Part shown: positions 18,892 to 29,530 of the stretch, piece by piece | Layout of the letters: each line of letters opens with the position of its first letter | Numbering within the stretch: the first letter of the stretch is position 1 | Origin: Photobacterium piscicola | GTDB taxonomy: Bacteria; Pseudomonadota; Gammaproteobacteria; Enterobacterales; Vibrionaceae | Assembly: GCF_900166965.1 (NCBI RefSeq) | Contig: NZ_FUZI01000002.1 | Span: 310,001-374,000, forward strand | DNA: 64,000 nt | Direction of reading: 5' to 3' | Made by a program: the position numbers and the translations under genes | The notes under the pieces: model-generated | What the model was told of the DNA's origin: nothing | Database searches by the model: none | What the model saw: the letters and a program-made list of their open reading frames with translations, nothing else

Positions 18892-18926
18892 CGTTAACCG
18901 AATAATGAGCACTTATTCGGTTAACG
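18892..18926 (-). other. Intercistronic hairpin between sucB and sucC
   Basis: CGTTAACCGAATAA at 18892-18905 and TTATTCGGTTAACG at 18913-18926 form a perfect 14-bp stem with a seven-base loop. On minus it starts nine bases after the sucB stop. There is no U-run, so it looks like an RNA-processing or stability element rather than a terminator. Confidence 0.7.
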
Positions 18927-18935
18927 ATGTAATGC

Positions 18936-20156
18936 TTATACGTCCAGTAATAAACGTGTTGGATCTTCAAGTAATTCTTTAATTGTCACTAAATAACCCA
19001 CTGACTCGCGACCATCCACTAAACGATGATCATAAGACAGCGCAAGGTACATCATTGGTAGAATTTCAACCTGCCCATTAACCGCCATTGGACGATCTTG
19101 GATTTTATGCATACCTAAGATTGCAGCTTGTGGCGGATTAATAATTGGCGTTGACATTAATGAACCAAATACACCACCGTTAGTAATCGTAAAATTACCG
19201 CCAATAAGATCATCAACTGTTAATTTGCCGTCACGGCCTTTAATGGCTAAGTCTCGAATACCTTTTTCAATCTCCGCTAAACTTAACTTATCACAATCTC
19301 GTAACACAGGGGTAACTAAACCTCGTGGAGTTGAGACTGCAATGCTAATATCAAAGAAATTATGATAAACAATGTCATCACCATCAATCGATGCATTTAC
19401 TTCAGGGTAGCGTTTTAATGCTTCAACAACCGCTTTAACATAGAACGACATAAAACCAAGACGAATACCATGGCGCTGCTCAAACACATCTTTATATTGT
19501 TTACGCAGATCCATAATAGGCTTCATATTAACTTCATTAAATGTCGTTAACATCGCAGTACTGTTTTTCGCTTCCAGCAAACGTTCAGCAACGCGCTTAC
19601 GTAATCGCGTCATTGGTACACGCTTTTCACTGCGATGCGCTAAAGGTAATTCATGCTCAATTTTCGCTTCCATCGTTTTCGGAGGCGCAGTAACAGCTAC
19701 AATATTTTTTAAATAAGTATCAACATCTTCACGAGTAATACGGCCACCAACACCAGTACCTTTTACTTTTTCAGCAGCCACACCATGTTCACTTAATAAA
19801 CGGCGAACAGCAGGACTTAATGCTTCAGTATTTTCTTCATTTAACGATGCTGTATTACGTTTATTTGGTGATGATTCCGCATCGGCAAGTACATCTAATG
19901 TTGGCTCACCTGCAACTGCATTAACTTTGATTTTGCCAATCAGTTGCTTGGTTAATACCGTTGTGCCTTCAATTTCAAAAATAGCTTCTAATATGCCATC
20001 TTCTGGGGCTGGAACTTCAAGTACAACTTTATCAGTTTCAATATCAACCAAGACCTCATCACGAGTAACAGTGTCACCTGGTTGTTTATGCCATGTGGCT
20101 ACAGTTGCATCAGCAACAGATTCCGGAAGGTCAGGAACCAGAATTTCGATTGTCAT
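18936..20156 (-). CDS. sucB: Dihydrolipoyl succinyltransferase (E2) of 2-oxoglutarate dehydrogenase
   Basis: SucB is the 406-residue core E2 of the 2-oxoglutarate dehydrogenase complex. The lipoyl domain at residues 1-77 has the lipoylated Lys43 in [11 protein letters not shown] peripheral-subunit-binding domain lies near 112-148 ([14 protein letters not shown] and [10 protein letters not shown]). The catalytic domain ends with [11 protein letters not shown], giving His377 and Asp381. It lies 26 bases after sucA. The partner E3, Lpd, is not in this window. Confidence 0.98.
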   Translation of the reverse strand: MTIEILVPDLPESVADATVATWHKQPGDTVTRDEVLVDIETDKVVLEVPAPEDGILEAIFEIEGTTVLTKQLIGKIKVNAVAGEPTLDVLADAESSPNKRNTASLNEENTEALSPAVRRLLSEHGVAAEKVKGTGVGGRITREDVDTYLKNIVAVTAPPKTMEAKIEHELPLAHRSEKRVPMTRLRKRVAERLLEAKNSTAMLTTFNEVNMKPIMDLRKQYKDVFEQRHGIRLGFMSFYVKAVVEALKRYPEVNASIDGDDIVYHNFFDISIAVSTPRGLVTPVLRDCDKLSLAEIEKGIRDLAIKGRDGKLTVDDLIGGNFTITNGGVFGSLMSTPIINPPQAAILGMHKIQDRPMAVNGQVEILPMMYLALSYDHRLVDGRESVGYLVTIKELLEDPTRLLLDV

Positions 20157-20182
20157 ATCGGTATTGTCCTTTTGTTCTCGTT

Positions 20183-23014
20183 CTAATTATTAGAATGGTC
20201 TTGAGATTGAATAGTTAATGCGTCTTCAACTAACGCTTTTTGTTGTTTCAAATGCACTGACATATACCCTACCGCAGGTGACGCTGATGCAGGACGTCCG
20301 GCATAACGTAAAAATGACCCAGCAGGTAAAGCAGAATAGAAGTTATGTTGACTAGAATACCATGCACCTTGATTTTGAGGCTCTTCCTGACACCAAACGA
20401 AATCTGTTACATGTTGATAGTCAGCAATAGCCGCTTCAACATCTTCTTTCGGGAAAGGATACAGCTGTTCAATCCGCACAATAGCAACATTTGTTTGTTC
20501 ATTTTTACGGCGCTGCTCTAGCAAATCGTAATACACTTTACCGGAACAAAAGACCACACGTTGCACATCTTGAGCAGGTAAAGTATCAACTTCACCAATT
20601 GCAGCCAAGAAAGTACCATTCGCAAGTTCATCTAATGTTGAGGTACACAATGGGTGACGCAACAACGACTTAGGTGACATCACAATTAATGGACGGCGCA
20701 TTGGACGTACAACTTGGCGTCGAATCATATGATAAACTTGGGCTGGGGTTGACGGCACAACCACTTGCATATTTTGTTCAGCACATAATTGTAAATAACG
20801 TTCAAGACGTGCAGATGAATGCTCTGGTCCTTGGCCTTCATAACCATGTGGCAGCAGCATGGTTAAACCACACATACGTCCCCATTTTTGCTCGCCAGAA
20901 CTAATAAATTGATCTACCACCACTTGCGCACCATTGGCAAAATCACCAAATTGTGCTTCCCAAATGGTTAATCCACTTGGCTCAGCGGTTGCATAACCAT
21001 ATTCAAACGCTAATACCGCTTCTTCAGATAGCACTGAATCAATCACTTCAAACGGCCCTTGACCATTATGAATATGAGTTAACGGAATATAAGTACTGGC
21101 ATCTTCTTGATTGTGTAACACCGCGTGACGATGGAAAAACGTACCTCGACCGGAATCTTGACCCGTTATGCGAATACGATGACCATCATCAACCAATGTT
21201 GCATACGCTAAATTTTCAGCCATCCCCCAATCAATGGCTTTTTCACCTGCAATCATCGCTAAACGGTCGGTATAGATTTTTTGGACTCGACTTTGCAATT
21301 GGTGACTGGTTGGATACTGACATAAGCGTGTGCCTAACTCTTGTAAGCGCTGCTCGTCAACTTTACTCTTCCAATCAACAGTCCAATCGTGACCTAAGTA
21401 TGGTGCCCAATCAACCGAGTGCAATTTCATTGGTCGCCATTCTTTGACCACACACTCGCCACGATCTAATGCATCACGATATTCATTGACTAAACCTGTT
21501 GCGATATCTAATCCAAACGCGCCAATGTCAGTTAAATAATCGGCATACAATTTACGTGGCGTCGGATGTTTTTTGATTTTTTGGTACATCAATGGCTGCG
21601 TAGCGTTAGGTTCATCAGCTTCGTTATGACCATGACGGCGATAACACACTAAATCAATCACGACATCACGCTTAAACTCATGACGATAATCAAACGCCAG
21701 TCGAGTTACAAAAGCTACCGCTTGTGGATCATCCGCATTGACGTGAAAAATAGGCGCCTGCACCATTTTAGCTATATCAGTACAGTATTCGGTTGAACGC
21801 GTATCTTGAGGATTTGAAGTCGTGAAACCTACTTGGTTATTGATAACAATACGTACCGTACCACCAACACTATAACCACGCGCTTGAGACATATTAAAGG
21901 TTTCGGCAACAACGCCTTGACCCGCAATAGCTGAGTCACCGTGGATAGTAATTGGTAACACTTTATCGCCAGTATCATCACCTAAACGATCTTGGCGAGC
22001 GCGTACTGAACCAACAACAACAGGGTTTACAATTTCAAGATGTGATGGGTTAAAAGCAAGTGCAAGGTGTACATCACCGCCAGGGGTTGAGAAATCAGCA
22101 GAGAAACCTTGATGGTATTTCACATCACCCGTTCCCCAGCTCTCACCATGTTTACCCGCGAATTCATCAAACAGATCTTGTGGCTTTTTACCTAATACGT
22201 TAACTAACATATTTAAGCGCCCACGGTGAGCCATACCCACAACCACTTCACGTACACCTTGTGAGCCCGCATGACGAATCAACTCTTTCATCATTGGAAT
22301 CATGGCATCGCCACCTTCTAACGAGAAACGCTTTGCACCAGGAAATTTTGCGCCTAAATAGCGCTCAAGACCTTCAGCTGCAGTTAATTCATCAAGAAAA
22401 CACAATTGTTCATCGGTTGTAAATGAGCCCGTTCCCATCACAGATTCAAGTCGCTGTTGAATCCAACGCTTTTCTTCGGTGTCAGTAATATGCATATATT
22501 CAGCACCAATTGATCCACAATAGGTCTTTTTTAGGGCTGCATATATTTCACTGAGTTTCATGGTCTCTTGACCAATGGCAAACGAACCAACATTGAACGT
22601 TTCATTGAAATCATCGGCGGTTAGCGAGTGGAATTCAGGATCGAGGTCAGCAACATGATCGCGTTGCCATAACCCTAATGGATCAAGATTTGCGTTTTGG
22701 TGGCCTCTAAAACGGTAGGCATTGATTAACTGTAAAACTTTAACTTGTTTTGCATCAACGTCAGGATCATTAACAACAGCACTTAAGAAATGGGTTTCTT
22801 TTGCTAATCGTCGAAAATAATCACGCACACGAGAATGAGGTTGTTCAATAACCATATCATTAACGACAGGCAAGCCAACAAATACCTCTCGCCATTGGGT
22901 ATCAACTAACTCTGGATCGCTAAGATACAACTCGTAAAGATCTTCTATATAAGTTGCGTTGGCACCAGCTAAATGTGAAGACTCAAGCCATGCCTTCATA
23001 ACGCTATTCTGCAT
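20183..23014 (-). CDS. sucA: 2-oxoglutarate dehydrogenase E1
   Basis: This is the thiamine-diphosphate-dependent decarboxylase of the complex. The 943 residues include the E1 N-terminal segment ([20 protein letters not shown]) that binds the E2 core. ThDP-site motifs are [11 protein letters not shown], the substrate loop [27 protein letters not shown], and [17 protein letters not shown]. The C-terminal half holds [19 protein letters not shown] and the allosteric region. The start is as in E. coli (MQNS). It is separated from sdhB by 109 bases holding overlapping inverted repeats. Confidence 0.98.
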   Translation of the reverse strand: MQNSVMKAWLESSHLAGANATYIEDLYELYLSDPELVDTQWREVFVGLPVVNDMVIEQPHSRVRDYFRRLAKETHFLSAVVNDPDVDAKQVKVLQLINAYRFRGHQNANLDPLGLWQRDHVADLDPEFHSLTADDFNETFNVGSFAIGQETMKLSEIYAALKKTYCGSIGAEYMHITDTEEKRWIQQRLESVMGTGSFTTDEQLCFLDELTAAEGLERYLGAKFPGAKRFSLEGGDAMIPMMKELIRHAGSQGVREVVVGMAHRGRLNMLVNVLGKKPQDLFDEFAGKHGESWGTGDVKYHQGFSADFSTPGGDVHLALAFNPSHLEIVNPVVVGSVRARQDRLGDDTGDKVLPITIHGDSAIAGQGVVAETFNMSQARGYSVGGTVRIVINNQVGFTTSNPQDTRSTEYCTDIAKMVQAPIFHVNADDPQAVAFVTRLAFDYRHEFKRDVVIDLVCYRRHGHNEADEPNATQPLMYQKIKKHPTPRKLYADYLTDIGAFGLDIATGLVNEYRDALDRGECVVKEWRPMKLHSVDWAPYLGHDWTVDWKSKVDEQRLQELGTRLCQYPTSHQLQSRVQKIYTDRLAMIAGEKAIDWGMAENLAYATLVDDGHRIRITGQDSGRGTFFHRHAVLHNQEDASTYIPLTHIHNGQGPFEVIDSVLSEEAVLAFEYGYATAEPSGLTIWEAQFGDFANGAQVVVDQFISSGEQKWGRMCGLTMLLPHGYEGQGPEHSSARLERYLQLCAEQNMQVVVPSTPAQVYHMIRRQVVRPMRRPLIVMSPKSLLRHPLCTSTLDELANGTFLAAIGEVDTLPAQDVQRVVFCSGKVYYDLLEQRRKNEQTNVAIVRIEQLYPFPKEDVEAAIADYQHVTDFVWCQEEPQNQGAWYSSQHNFYSALPAGSFLRYAGRPASASPAVGYMSVHLKQQKALVEDALTIQSQDHSNN

Positions 23015-23040
23015 TATTTTCCCTTAACTACTGATTTATC

Positions 23041-23111
23041 GCCATTGGCATCGGTTTAATACCGAGCATTACAGTTAGTGGCCAATGCTTGGTTAATATT
23101 GAACCACTAAC
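23041..23111 (-). other. Structured sdhB-sucA intercistronic segment
   Basis: Three inverted repeats overlap here: CATTGGC (23043-23049) with GCCAATG (23081-23087), CGGT/ACCG (23052-23064), and GTTAGTGG (23074-23081) with CCACTAAC (23104-23111). The first and third share bases and cannot form fully together. No U-run follows. Confidence 0.55.
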
Positions 23112-23123
23112 ATATCGATATTT

Positions 23124-23837
23124 TTAAACTGCTTGTTTAAGCAGCATTGATTTTATGTGTCCAATCGCTTTTGTCGGATTTAATCCCTTAGGACAAACAT
23201 TTACACAGTTCATTATGCCATGACAACGAAAAACACTAAATGCATCATCAAGTTCTGATAATCGTTGATCAGTCGCGGTATCTCGACTATCAATTAACCA
23301 TCGATAAGCCGCTAACAAACCCGCAGGACCGATAAACTTATCAGGGTTCCACCAAAATGATGGACACGATGTCGAACAACAAGCGCACATAATACACTCA
23401 TATAGACCGTCCAATTGAGCGCGATCTTCCGGCGCTTGTAAATTTTCTCTTGCGGGCGGTATTGTCGCATCATCAATTAAAAAAGGCTTTACTTTTGCGT
23501 AGTTACTATAGAACTGTTCCATATCAATAATCAAATCACGTATCACAGGTAACCCTGGTAACGGACGAATGACAATCGCACTGGTGTTAATTAACGCTGA
23601 TAACGGTGTAATACACGCTAACCCATTTTTACCGTTCATATTAATACCGTCAGAACCACAAACGCCCTCACGACAAGAGCGACGGAAAGACAAGCTAGCA
23701 TCTTGTTCTTTAAGTAAAATTAATGCGTCCAGTACCATCATATCTGAGCCATCAGGTACATCAAGCTGATAATCTTGCATATAAGGAACATCATCAGTAT
23801 CTGGGTTGTAACGGTAAATTGAAAAATTCAGTTTCAT
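23124..23837 (-). CDS. sdhB: Succinate dehydrogenase iron-sulfur subunit
   Basis: SdhB passes electrons from SdhA FAD to quinone. The 237 residues show the 2Fe-2S motif RRSCREGVCGSDG near 54-65. The 4Fe-4S and 3Fe-4S cysteines lie in CIMCACCSTSCPSFWW near 148-163 and CHGIMNCVNVCPKGLNP near 205-221. It follows sdhA by 15 bases in sdhCDAB. Complex II sits on the cytoplasmic face of the inner membrane. Confidence 0.98.
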   Translation of the reverse strand: MKLNFSIYRYNPDTDDVPYMQDYQLDVPDGSDMMVLDALILLKEQDASLSFRRSCREGVCGSDGINMNGKNGLACITPLSALINTSAIVIRPLPGLPVIRDLIIDMEQFYSNYAKVKPFLIDDATIPPARENLQAPEDRAQLDGLYECIMCACCSTSCPSFWWNPDKFIGPAGLLAAYRWLIDSRDTATDQRLSELDDAFSVFRCHGIMNCVNVCPKGLNPTKAIGHIKSMLLKQAV

Positions 23838-23852
23838 CGTGGTGATCTCCCG

Positions 23853-25619
23853 TTAATAAACACGCGCTTTTGGCGGAAACGCTTCACGATGAATCGGCGC
23901 CATATTGACATCACGTTTTGTCATCGCTTCTGTTTCTGGATTATAAATAGAATGGCATAACCAATGAGTATCATCACGATCGGGGAAATCAAATCGCGCA
24001 TGAGCACCACGACTTTCAGTACGATAATTAGCGGCAATCGCTGTTGCCATTGCGGTTTCCATTAAGTTATCTAATTCTAAACATTCAATACGCTGAGTAT
24101 TAAACTCCGTTGAAGTATCATCTAATCGTGCATGCTGTAGACGTTCACGAATTGCTTTCAGCTCTTCCAAACCAGCGGCCATTGCCTCGCCTTCTCTAAA
24201 TACCGAGAAGTTGTTTTGCATACACGCCTGCAAGTCTTTACGGATTTGAACAGGATCTTCACCTTCTTGAGTATTATTCCAACGGTTAAGGCGAGCAAGA
24301 GAGGCTTCTATATCCGCTTCTGTCGCAGGTTTAGCTTCAGCTTGTGCCAATAATGTATGACCTAAATGCAATCCCGTTGCGCGTCCAAACACAACTAAAT
24401 CAAGTAATGAATTGCCCCCTAAACGGTTAGCCCCATGCACGGATACTGATGCAATTTCACCGCAAGCAAACAAGCCTTGAATTTCTTCATCCGCCCCATT
24501 CGCATTTTGTTTCAATGCTTGACCAGAGACTTGTGTCGGTACGCCCCCCATCATGTAATGGCAGGTTGGAATGACGGGAATAGGCTCTTTAACAGGATCA
24601 ATATGAGCAAATGTACGTGACAATTCACAAATACCCGGTAAGCGCGATTCAAGAACATCTTTACCTAAGTGATCAAGTTTTAACTTCAAGTGAGGCCCCC
24701 ATGGACCATCACATCCGCGTCCTTCACGAATTTCAACCATCATCGAGCGAGCCACTACATCACGACCAGCTAAATCTTTAGCATTTGGTGCATAACGCTC
24801 CATAAAGCGCTCACCATCTTTGTTAAGTAAATAACCACCTTCGCCACGACAACCTTCAGTAACCAATACGCCAGCCCCTGCAATACCCGTCGGATGGAAT
24901 TGCCACATTTCCATATCTTGCATCGGTACACCTGCGCGTAACGCCATACCAACACCATCACCCGTATTAATATGAGCATTGGTGGTTGATGCATAAATAC
25001 GCCCCGCACCACCCGTCGCTAAAATCGTCGCTTTAGCTTTGAAATAACACACTTCGCCAGTTTCCATGCACAAAGCCGTACAACCAAGAATAACGCCATC
25101 TTCATTTTTAACTAAATCAAGAGCATACCACTCAGAAAAGATGGTCGTTTTATGCTTAATATTTTGCTGATAAAGGGTATGTAACAATGCATGACCGGTT
25201 CGATCTGCGGCCGCCGCTGTACGCGCCGCTTGCTCTCCGCCAAATTCTTTTGATTGCCCACCAAATGGACGCTGATAAATACTGCCATCATCAAATCGAG
25301 AAAAAGGTAAGCCCATTTTTTCTAATTCAATAACTGACTTAGGTCCATTTTCACACATATACTCAATCGCATTCTGATCACCAATATAATCAGAACCTTT
25401 CACCGTATCATACATATGCCATTGCCAATTATCAGGATGAGAATTCCCTAAGGCAACGGTGATCCCTCCTTGTGCAGACACCGTATGAGAACGGGTTGGG
25501 AACACTTTTGATAACAAGGCACATTTTAAGCCTTGCTCTGATATTTGTAGTGCAGCACGCATTCCTGCACCACCCGCGCCGATAACAACGGCATCAAATT
25601 CACGAACAGCAATGCTCAC
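23853..25619 (-). CDS. sdhA: Succinate dehydrogenase flavoprotein subunit
   Basis: SdhA oxidises succinate to fumarate with covalently bound FAD. The frame is open from 25631, but I chose the GTG at 25619. It overlaps the sdhD stop (TAGTG), a GGGG ribosome site lies six bases upstream, and the product then begins [17 protein letters not shown] with 588 residues. The dinucleotide fold is [11 protein letters not shown] at 14-24. His45 in [11 protein letters not shown] is the FAD-linking residue, the same number as in E. coli. [20 protein letters not shown] and the C-terminal [11 protein letters not shown] are family hallmarks. Confidence 0.97.
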   Translation of the reverse strand: MSIAVREFDAVVIGAGGAGMRAALQISEQGLKCALLSKVFPTRSHTVSAQGGITVALGNSHPDNWQWHMYDTVKGSDYIGDQNAIEYMCENGPKSVIELEKMGLPFSRFDDGSIYQRPFGGQSKEFGGEQAARTAAAADRTGHALLHTLYQQNIKHKTTIFSEWYALDLVKNEDGVILGCTALCMETGEVCYFKAKATILATGGAGRIYASTTNAHINTGDGVGMALRAGVPMQDMEMWQFHPTGIAGAGVLVTEGCRGEGGYLLNKDGERFMERYAPNAKDLAGRDVVARSMMVEIREGRGCDGPWGPHLKLKLDHLGKDVLESRLPGICELSRTFAHIDPVKEPIPVIPTCHYMMGGVPTQVSGQALKQNANGADEEIQGLFACGEIASVSVHGANRLGGNSLLDLVVFGRATGLHLGHTLLAQAEAKPATEADIEASLARLNRWNNTQEGEDPVQIRKDLQACMQNNFSVFREGEAMAAGLEELKAIRERLQHARLDDTSTEFNTQRIECLELDNLMETAMATAIAANYRTESRGAHARFDFPDRDDTHWLCHSIYNPETEAMTKRDVNMAPIHREAFPPKARVY

Positions 25620-25966
25620 TACACACCCCACACAATAAAGAAACCTGAAAATAGGTAAATAAATAGAATTGCGACAACAGCAAACTGACAGCCAACCCTT
25701 AATAGTGCGGGTTTAATATAATCAGTAAGCACTTGCCATAAACCGATCCACGCATGAATTAAAATGGAGACCAAGGCTAACAGGGTAAAAATTTTAGTGG
25801 TCAGTTGCCCAAAAAAGGCTTGCCACGAAGCAAAGGTAATTTCAGGACCAAATGTAAAAAACCCCACTAAATAAAGGGTATATAACGTTAGAATAATGGC
25901 GGTTGCACGAATTAAAATAAAATCATGTACGCCGTTACGCCCAACAGAAGAGACACTGGCTACCAT
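25619..25966 (-). CDS. sdhD: Succinate dehydrogenase membrane anchor SdhD
   Basis: The 115 residues form three membrane helices (near 18-37, 55-78 and 88-112). [15 protein letters not shown] near 67-80 carries the haem-axial His and the quinone-site residues. It begins seven bases before the sdhC stop and its stop overlaps the sdhA GTG, so sdhC, sdhD and sdhA are tightly coupled. Confidence 0.95.
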   Translation of the reverse strand: MVASVSSVGRNGVHDFILIRATAIILTLYTLYLVGFFTFGPEITFASWQAFFGQLTTKIFTLLALVSILIHAWIGLWQVLTDYIKPALLRVGCQFAVVAILFIYLFSGFFIVWGV

Positions 25967-26340
25967 ACTAATACTCCTGCAAACACGGATAATATCGCCA
26001 CAATAACAAAGCTCACCTTAGTACTAGCAAGACCTGTTTCCATTTCTTCAAAATACCCAAAATCCATCAATAAATGGCGAATACCCAGAACGAGATGATA
26101 AAACAACGCCGTTAATATTCCCCATAACACCAATTTAACCACCACGCTATCTGTCACACTAACAGCAGCAGTAAATCCCTCAGGAGAAGACAACGACAGG
26201 TTCAGTAGCCATAATAAAATAGCGACAGCAACGAACGTAATCACGCCCGATACCCGGTGTAGAATTGACGCGATCGCCGTTAAGGGAAAGCGTATAGTTT
26301 GTAGGTTGAGATTGACTGGTCTAGACTTCTTTACTTTCAC
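25960..26340 (-). CDS. sdhC: Succinate dehydrogenase cytochrome b556 subunit SdhC
   Basis: SdhC anchors complex II and shares haem b with SdhD. It shows [20 protein letters not shown] and [15 protein letters not shown] at the first helix, which includes the quinone-site Ser and Arg. [14 protein letters not shown] near the third helix contains the haem His. The frame is open to an ATG at 26370, but that has no ribosome site. The GTG at 26340 follows a GAGTGAG sequence and gives the usual 126-residue protein, so I prefer it. It is divergent from gltA. Confidence 0.93.
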   Translation of the reverse strand: MKVKKSRPVNLNLQTIRFPLTAIASILHRVSGVITFVAVAILLWLLNLSLSSPEGFTAAVSVTDSVVVKLVLWGILTALFYHLVLGIRHLLMDFGYFEEMETGLASTKVSFVIVAILSVFAGVLVW

Positions 26341-26750
26341 ATTTTGCTCACTCAGCTTTATTAAAAGCATTTTATTTTTATTAAACGCTCTGATTGTTTC
26401 TATAGTGAGCCATCAAGAAACAGTTAAAAAATGCTACGTTACCATTAAAAGCAAAGTGTTGAGCAATATAATCGCTTTGTCTTTCAACCGCATTCCTTGC
26501 GCAGTTTATTAACAACTATTCATCTATATCACAACCAAATATCAACGTAACTATACCTAGCGTAACATTCAAAAACAAACTCAGTTACAATATATTACAC
26601 ACCAAGTTCACAAAAAAAGTACAAATATAGAAAAGTTATTAACAAGCGCACATTGATGAATACAAAAATTGACAATTGCTTCACCGAGCGGTACAACAAA
26701 TATACATCCGTTTCGGATTCAGGATTCTACAAATAACAAAGGAGATTGTT
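26341..26750. other. Divergent sdhC/gltA regulatory region
   Basis: This 410-base AT-rich spacer contains the gltA promoter at 26669-26697. Two copies of TTATTAACAA lie at 26506-26515 and 26636-26645. Their complement, TTGTTAATAA, resembles the ArcA recognition core. ArcA repression of sdh and gltA is known in E. coli, so an ArcA role is an inference. I see no gene in the spacer. Confidence 0.5.
26669..26697 (+). promoter_or_regulatory. gltA promoter
   Basis: A perfect TTGACA -35 (26669-26674) and TACAAC -10 (26692-26697) are separated by 17 bases. They lie about 53 bases before the gltA ATG. The second ArcA-like decamer (26636-26645) lies just upstream. Confidence 0.72.
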
Positions 26751-28040
26751 ATGGCAGATAAGAAAGCTACTCTTCATATAGAAGGGAAAGCACCTATCGA
26801 ACTGCCGATTATCGAGGGCTCAGAGGGCCAAGATGTAATCGATGTGCGAAAACTAGGCGCAAACGGTTTTTTTACATTTGATCCAGGTTTTCTAGCGACA
26901 GCCTCATGTGAATCTCAAATCACGTATATTGATGGCGATAAAGGAATTCTGCTACATCGTGGTTTTCCTATCGATCAATTAGCGAATAATGCTGATTACT
27001 TAGAAGTCTGTTACGTTCTGTTATATGGTGAAGTCCCTACCCGTGCTGAGTATGAACAATTTCGTACTACAGTTACTCGCCACACCATGGTGCATGAGCA
27101 AATCGCAAGTTTCTTCCATGGCTTTCGCCGTGATGCCCACCCAATGGCAATTATGTGTGGCGTCGTCGGAGCTTTATCAGCGTTCTACCATGATTCATTA
27201 GATATCAATAATGATCTTCACCGTGAAATAACCGCCTTTAGATTATTGTCTAAAATGCCAACCTTGGCCTCAATGTGTCATAAATACACCACTGGCCAGC
27301 CTTTTATTTATCCTCGTAATGATCTCGATTACGCTGAAAACTTCCTTCATATGATGTTTGCTACGCCATGTGAGGAATATGAAGTCAGCCCAGTTGTGTC
27401 ACGCGCAATGGATAAAATTTTCACCCTTCATGCCGATCATGAACAAAACGCATCAACATCAACCGTTCGTTTAGCCGGCTCTTCAGGTGCGAATCCATTT
27501 GCTTGTATTGCAGCAGGTATTGCTTCTCTTTGGGGGCCAGCTCACGGCGGTGCCAACGAAGCATGTCTAAAAATGCTGGAAGAGATTGGTAGCGTAGACA
27601 ATATTCCTGAGTTTATTGAGCGAGCCAAAGATAAAGATGACCCATTCCGTTTAATGGGCTTTGGCCATCGGGTATATAAAAACTACGATCCACGTGCAAC
27701 AGTGATGCGCGAAGCCTGTCACGAAGTACTTGAAGAACTTAAAATTGATGATCCATTACTTGATGTAGCGATGGAACTTGAACGTATCGCACTGTCAGAT
27801 GAATATTTTGTCAGTAAGAAACTATATCCGAACGTTGATTTCTATTCGGGTATTATTCTCAAAGCGATTGGTATTCCAGTATCAATGTTTACGGTTATTT
27901 TTGCGATGTCACGTGTTATTGGTTGGATTGCGCATTGGAACGAAATGCACAGTGATCCGACGAACCGTATTGGTCGTCCACGTCAGCTTTATACGGGTTA
28001 TTCACAACGAGAATTTAAACCTCTCCATGAACGTGAGTAA
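26751..28040 (+). CDS. gltA: Citrate synthase
   Basis: GltA condenses oxaloacetate and acetyl-CoA to citrate. The ATG at 26751, preceded by AGGAG at about six bases, gives a 429-residue protein beginning [18 protein letters not shown]; the longer open frame back to 26676 has no ribosome site and runs through the promoter. Its length and extended N-terminal domain fit the hexameric, NADH-sensitive type II enzyme. Active-site regions are [31 protein letters not shown], and the catalytic Asp region [15 protein letters not shown]. It diverges from sdhC. The stop is followed two bases later by a tandem heptanucleotide array. Confidence 0.98.
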   Translation: MADKKATLHIEGKAPIELPIIEGSEGQDVIDVRKLGANGFFTFDPGFLATASCESQITYIDGDKGILLHRGFPIDQLANNADYLEVCYVLLYGEVPTRAEYEQFRTTVTRHTMVHEQIASFFHGFRRDAHPMAIMCGVVGALSAFYHDSLDINNDLHREITAFRLLSKMPTLASMCHKYTTGQPFIYPRNDLDYAENFLHMMFATPCEEYEVSPVVSRAMDKIFTLHADHEQNASTSTVRLAGSSGANPFACIAAGIASLWGPAHGGANEACLKMLEEIGSVDNIPEFIERAKDKDDPFRLMGFGHRVYKNYDPRATVMREACHEVLEELKIDDPLLDVAMELERIALSDEYFVSKKLYPNVDFYSGIILKAIGIPVSMFTVIFAMSRVIGWIAHWNEMHSDPTNRIGRPRQLYTGYSQREFKPLHERE

Positions 28041-28042
28041 CT

Positions 28043-28171
28043 GAGGTTCGAGGTTCGAGGTTCGAGGTTCGAGGTTCGAGGTTCGAGGTTCGAGGTTCGA
28101 GGTTCGAGGTTCGAGGTTCGAGGTTCGAGGTTCGAGGTTCGAGGTTCGAGGTTCGAGGTTCGAGGTTCGAG
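28043..28171. repeat. Tandem heptanucleotide array, 18 copies of GAGGTTC
   Basis: GAGGTTC is repeated 18 times without error (28043-28168), plus a partial GAG. The array begins two bases after the gltA stop and ends just before the gltA terminator, so it is transcribed in the 3-prime UTR. Because seven is not a multiple of three, any frame through it gives a seven-residue repeat. On minus that is NLEPRTS, a by-product rather than a gene. Error-free copies suggest recent expansion or slippage. Confidence 0.97.
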
Positions 28172-28176
28172 AAAAT

Positions 28177-28208
28177 AAAAAGGTTGAGACTAAAGCTCAA
28201 CCTTTTTT
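28177..28208. terminator. Terminator downstream of gltA repeat array
   Basis: AAAAAGGTTGAG pairs with CTCAACCTTTTT around a short loop, followed by a T-run on plus. The A-run on the left lets it also serve ybgI on minus. Confidence 0.9.
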
Positions 28209-28256
28209 ACACTTAAAAAACAACAAGATAACTACCAATTATATCAAAGTAATTAG

Positions 28257-29015
28257 TTACACTGGGTTATTGATATCAATAAATTCAACATCACAACCAT
28301 GTTCTTTCGCTAGCCATTCACCTAATGCTTTAACCCCATAACGTTCTGTTGCATGGTGCCCAGCGGCAAAATAATGAATACCAAGTTCACGTGCAATATG
28401 GGTTGTACGCTCTGATACTTCACCAGAAATAAACGCATCACAACCTTGCTCTACCGCAAGTTCAATATAATCTTGACCACCGCCAGTACACCAACCAACT
28501 TTTTTGATTAAAGCGGGTGCATTATCACCAATATGTAGTGGTTCACGTTGCAATGCCATCGCAATACGCGCTGCAAACTCTTCCCCTGTTAATGGCGTAT
28601 CAAGTTCACCATAAATAGCAATTGAACGAGGGTTATTAATTTCTAATCCACCACTAATATCTAATCCAAGACGCTGCGCTAACTGAACGTTATTCCCCAC
28701 CTGCGAATGAACATCAAGCGGTAAATGATAGGCATAAAGATTAATTCCATTTTCAATCAAAGCCTTAATACGACGATACTTCATTCCTCGAATTTCAGCA
28801 GCCTCACCTTTCCAGAAAAAACCATGATGAACGAGAATAGCATCTGCATGTTCGGCAATTGCACGATCAATCAATGCCTGACAAGCAGTAACCCCAGTGA
28901 TGACCTTGTTGACCTCAGTCTTACCTTCTACTTGTAATCCATTAGGACAATAATCTTTCATCAATTGTGGTGATAAAAAATCATTTAACAAAGCTTCTAA
29001 TTTAAGATTATTCAT
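28257..29015 (-). CDS. ybgI: NIF3/YbgI family dinuclear metal hydrolase-like protein
   Basis: The 252 residues match the YbgI family. CPNGLQVEG near residue 25, ADAILVHHGFFWKG near 56-69 with the metal-binding His pair, YHLPLDVH near 96, and the C-terminal FAAGHHATERYGV with the second metal-binding His/Glu set are all visible. The family forms a toroidal hexamer with two metals per subunit; annotations as GTP cyclohydrolase are by homology only. The biological substrate is not settled. It is a single gene on minus and probably ends at the gltA terminator. Confidence 0.93.
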   Translation of the reverse strand: MNNLKLEALLNDFLSPQLMKDYCPNGLQVEGKTEVNKVITGVTACQALIDRAIAEHADAILVHHGFFWKGEAAEIRGMKYRRIKALIENGINLYAYHLPLDVHSQVGNNVQLAQRLGLDISGGLEINNPRSIAIYGELDTPLTGEEFAARIAMALQREPLHIGDNAPALIKKVGWCTGGGQDYIELAVEQGCDAFISGEVSERTTHIARELGIHYFAAGHHATERYGVKALGEWLAKEHGCDVEFIDINNPV

Positions 29016-29144
29016 TGTCCAACCTTTTTTAATAACGTTATGCTATTGACTCTACAACATCTTATTCAAAAAATATCAGCCTTTAGTGACAATCTCAATC
29101 AACAACATCAATCACTCACAATGCTTATCTTATTATAAATACAA

Positions 29145-29169
29145 AAAAAGCCGCCATTGGCAGCTTTTT
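29145..29169. terminator. Terminator between ybgI and ybfA-like gene
   Basis: AAAAAGC and GCTTTTT flank a GCC-ATT-GGC inner stem with one C/A mismatch. T- and A-runs are present on both sides. It lies just after the minus-strand ybfA-like gene. Confidence 0.8.
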
Positions 29170-29200
29170 CAACAACAAATTGTCATACTAAATAAATCAG

Positions 29201-29404
29201 CTAACGACGTGAAGTACCATGTTCAAGTCGTGACAACCATAATGGTTTCGTGCTCGTCTGTGACCAGCAGCGGTACATATAACTCGTAAACCGTGTACGT
29301 TTATTAATAGGAATAAAAAGCAGCACCGGGAAACAGACGAAACCTAATAAAATCGTATAAATACGACGAGAGATAATATTCGCCATAGAAAATTGAGTGT
29401 ACAT
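29201..29404 (-). CDS. ybfA: YbfA-like DUF2517 small protein
   Basis: This 67-residue protein resembles E. coli YbfA (DUF2517). It has an N-terminal basic start, one hydrophobic helix near residues 17-32 (YTILLGFVCFPVLLFIP), then a charged tail whose RFTSYMYRCWSQTSTKPLW aligns with the RFYSYLHRVWSKTSDKPVW of YbfA as I recall it. A GGAGCTAGC ribosome site precedes the ATG. The function is unknown; a single-pass inner-membrane location is inferred. It is followed on minus by a terminator. Confidence 0.8.
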   Translation of the reverse strand: MYTQFSMANIISRRIYTILLGFVCFPVLLFIPINKRTRFTSYMYRCWSQTSTKPLWLSRLEHGTSRR

Positions 29405-29530
29405 TGCTAGCTCCTGCTTTTATAAACCTATTGGTACTTTAATCCAATAAATGAATGAATACTACAGAAATCAGGTCAATGATTAGCCAATAACAATAAA
29501 GAAAACGTTTACCTTAAGGAATATGTCAAT

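Noticed and set aside
18779..18970. Minus-strand frame of 63 codons between sucB and sucC
   Set aside because: It spans the sucB end and the 14-bp hairpin, and shows no family features.
28043..28171. CRISPR array or tRNA gene cluster at the GAGGTTC repeats
   Set aside because: There are no spacers, the unit is only 7 bases and no cas gene is near. The GGTTCGA resemblance to a tRNA T-arm has no acceptor, D or anticodon stems around it.
28015..28200. Minus-strand frame encoding a seven-residue repeat NLEPRTS
   Set aside because: It is the translation of the 7-base array read three units at a time. It has no ribosome site and lies antisense to the end of gltA, so it is not a gene.
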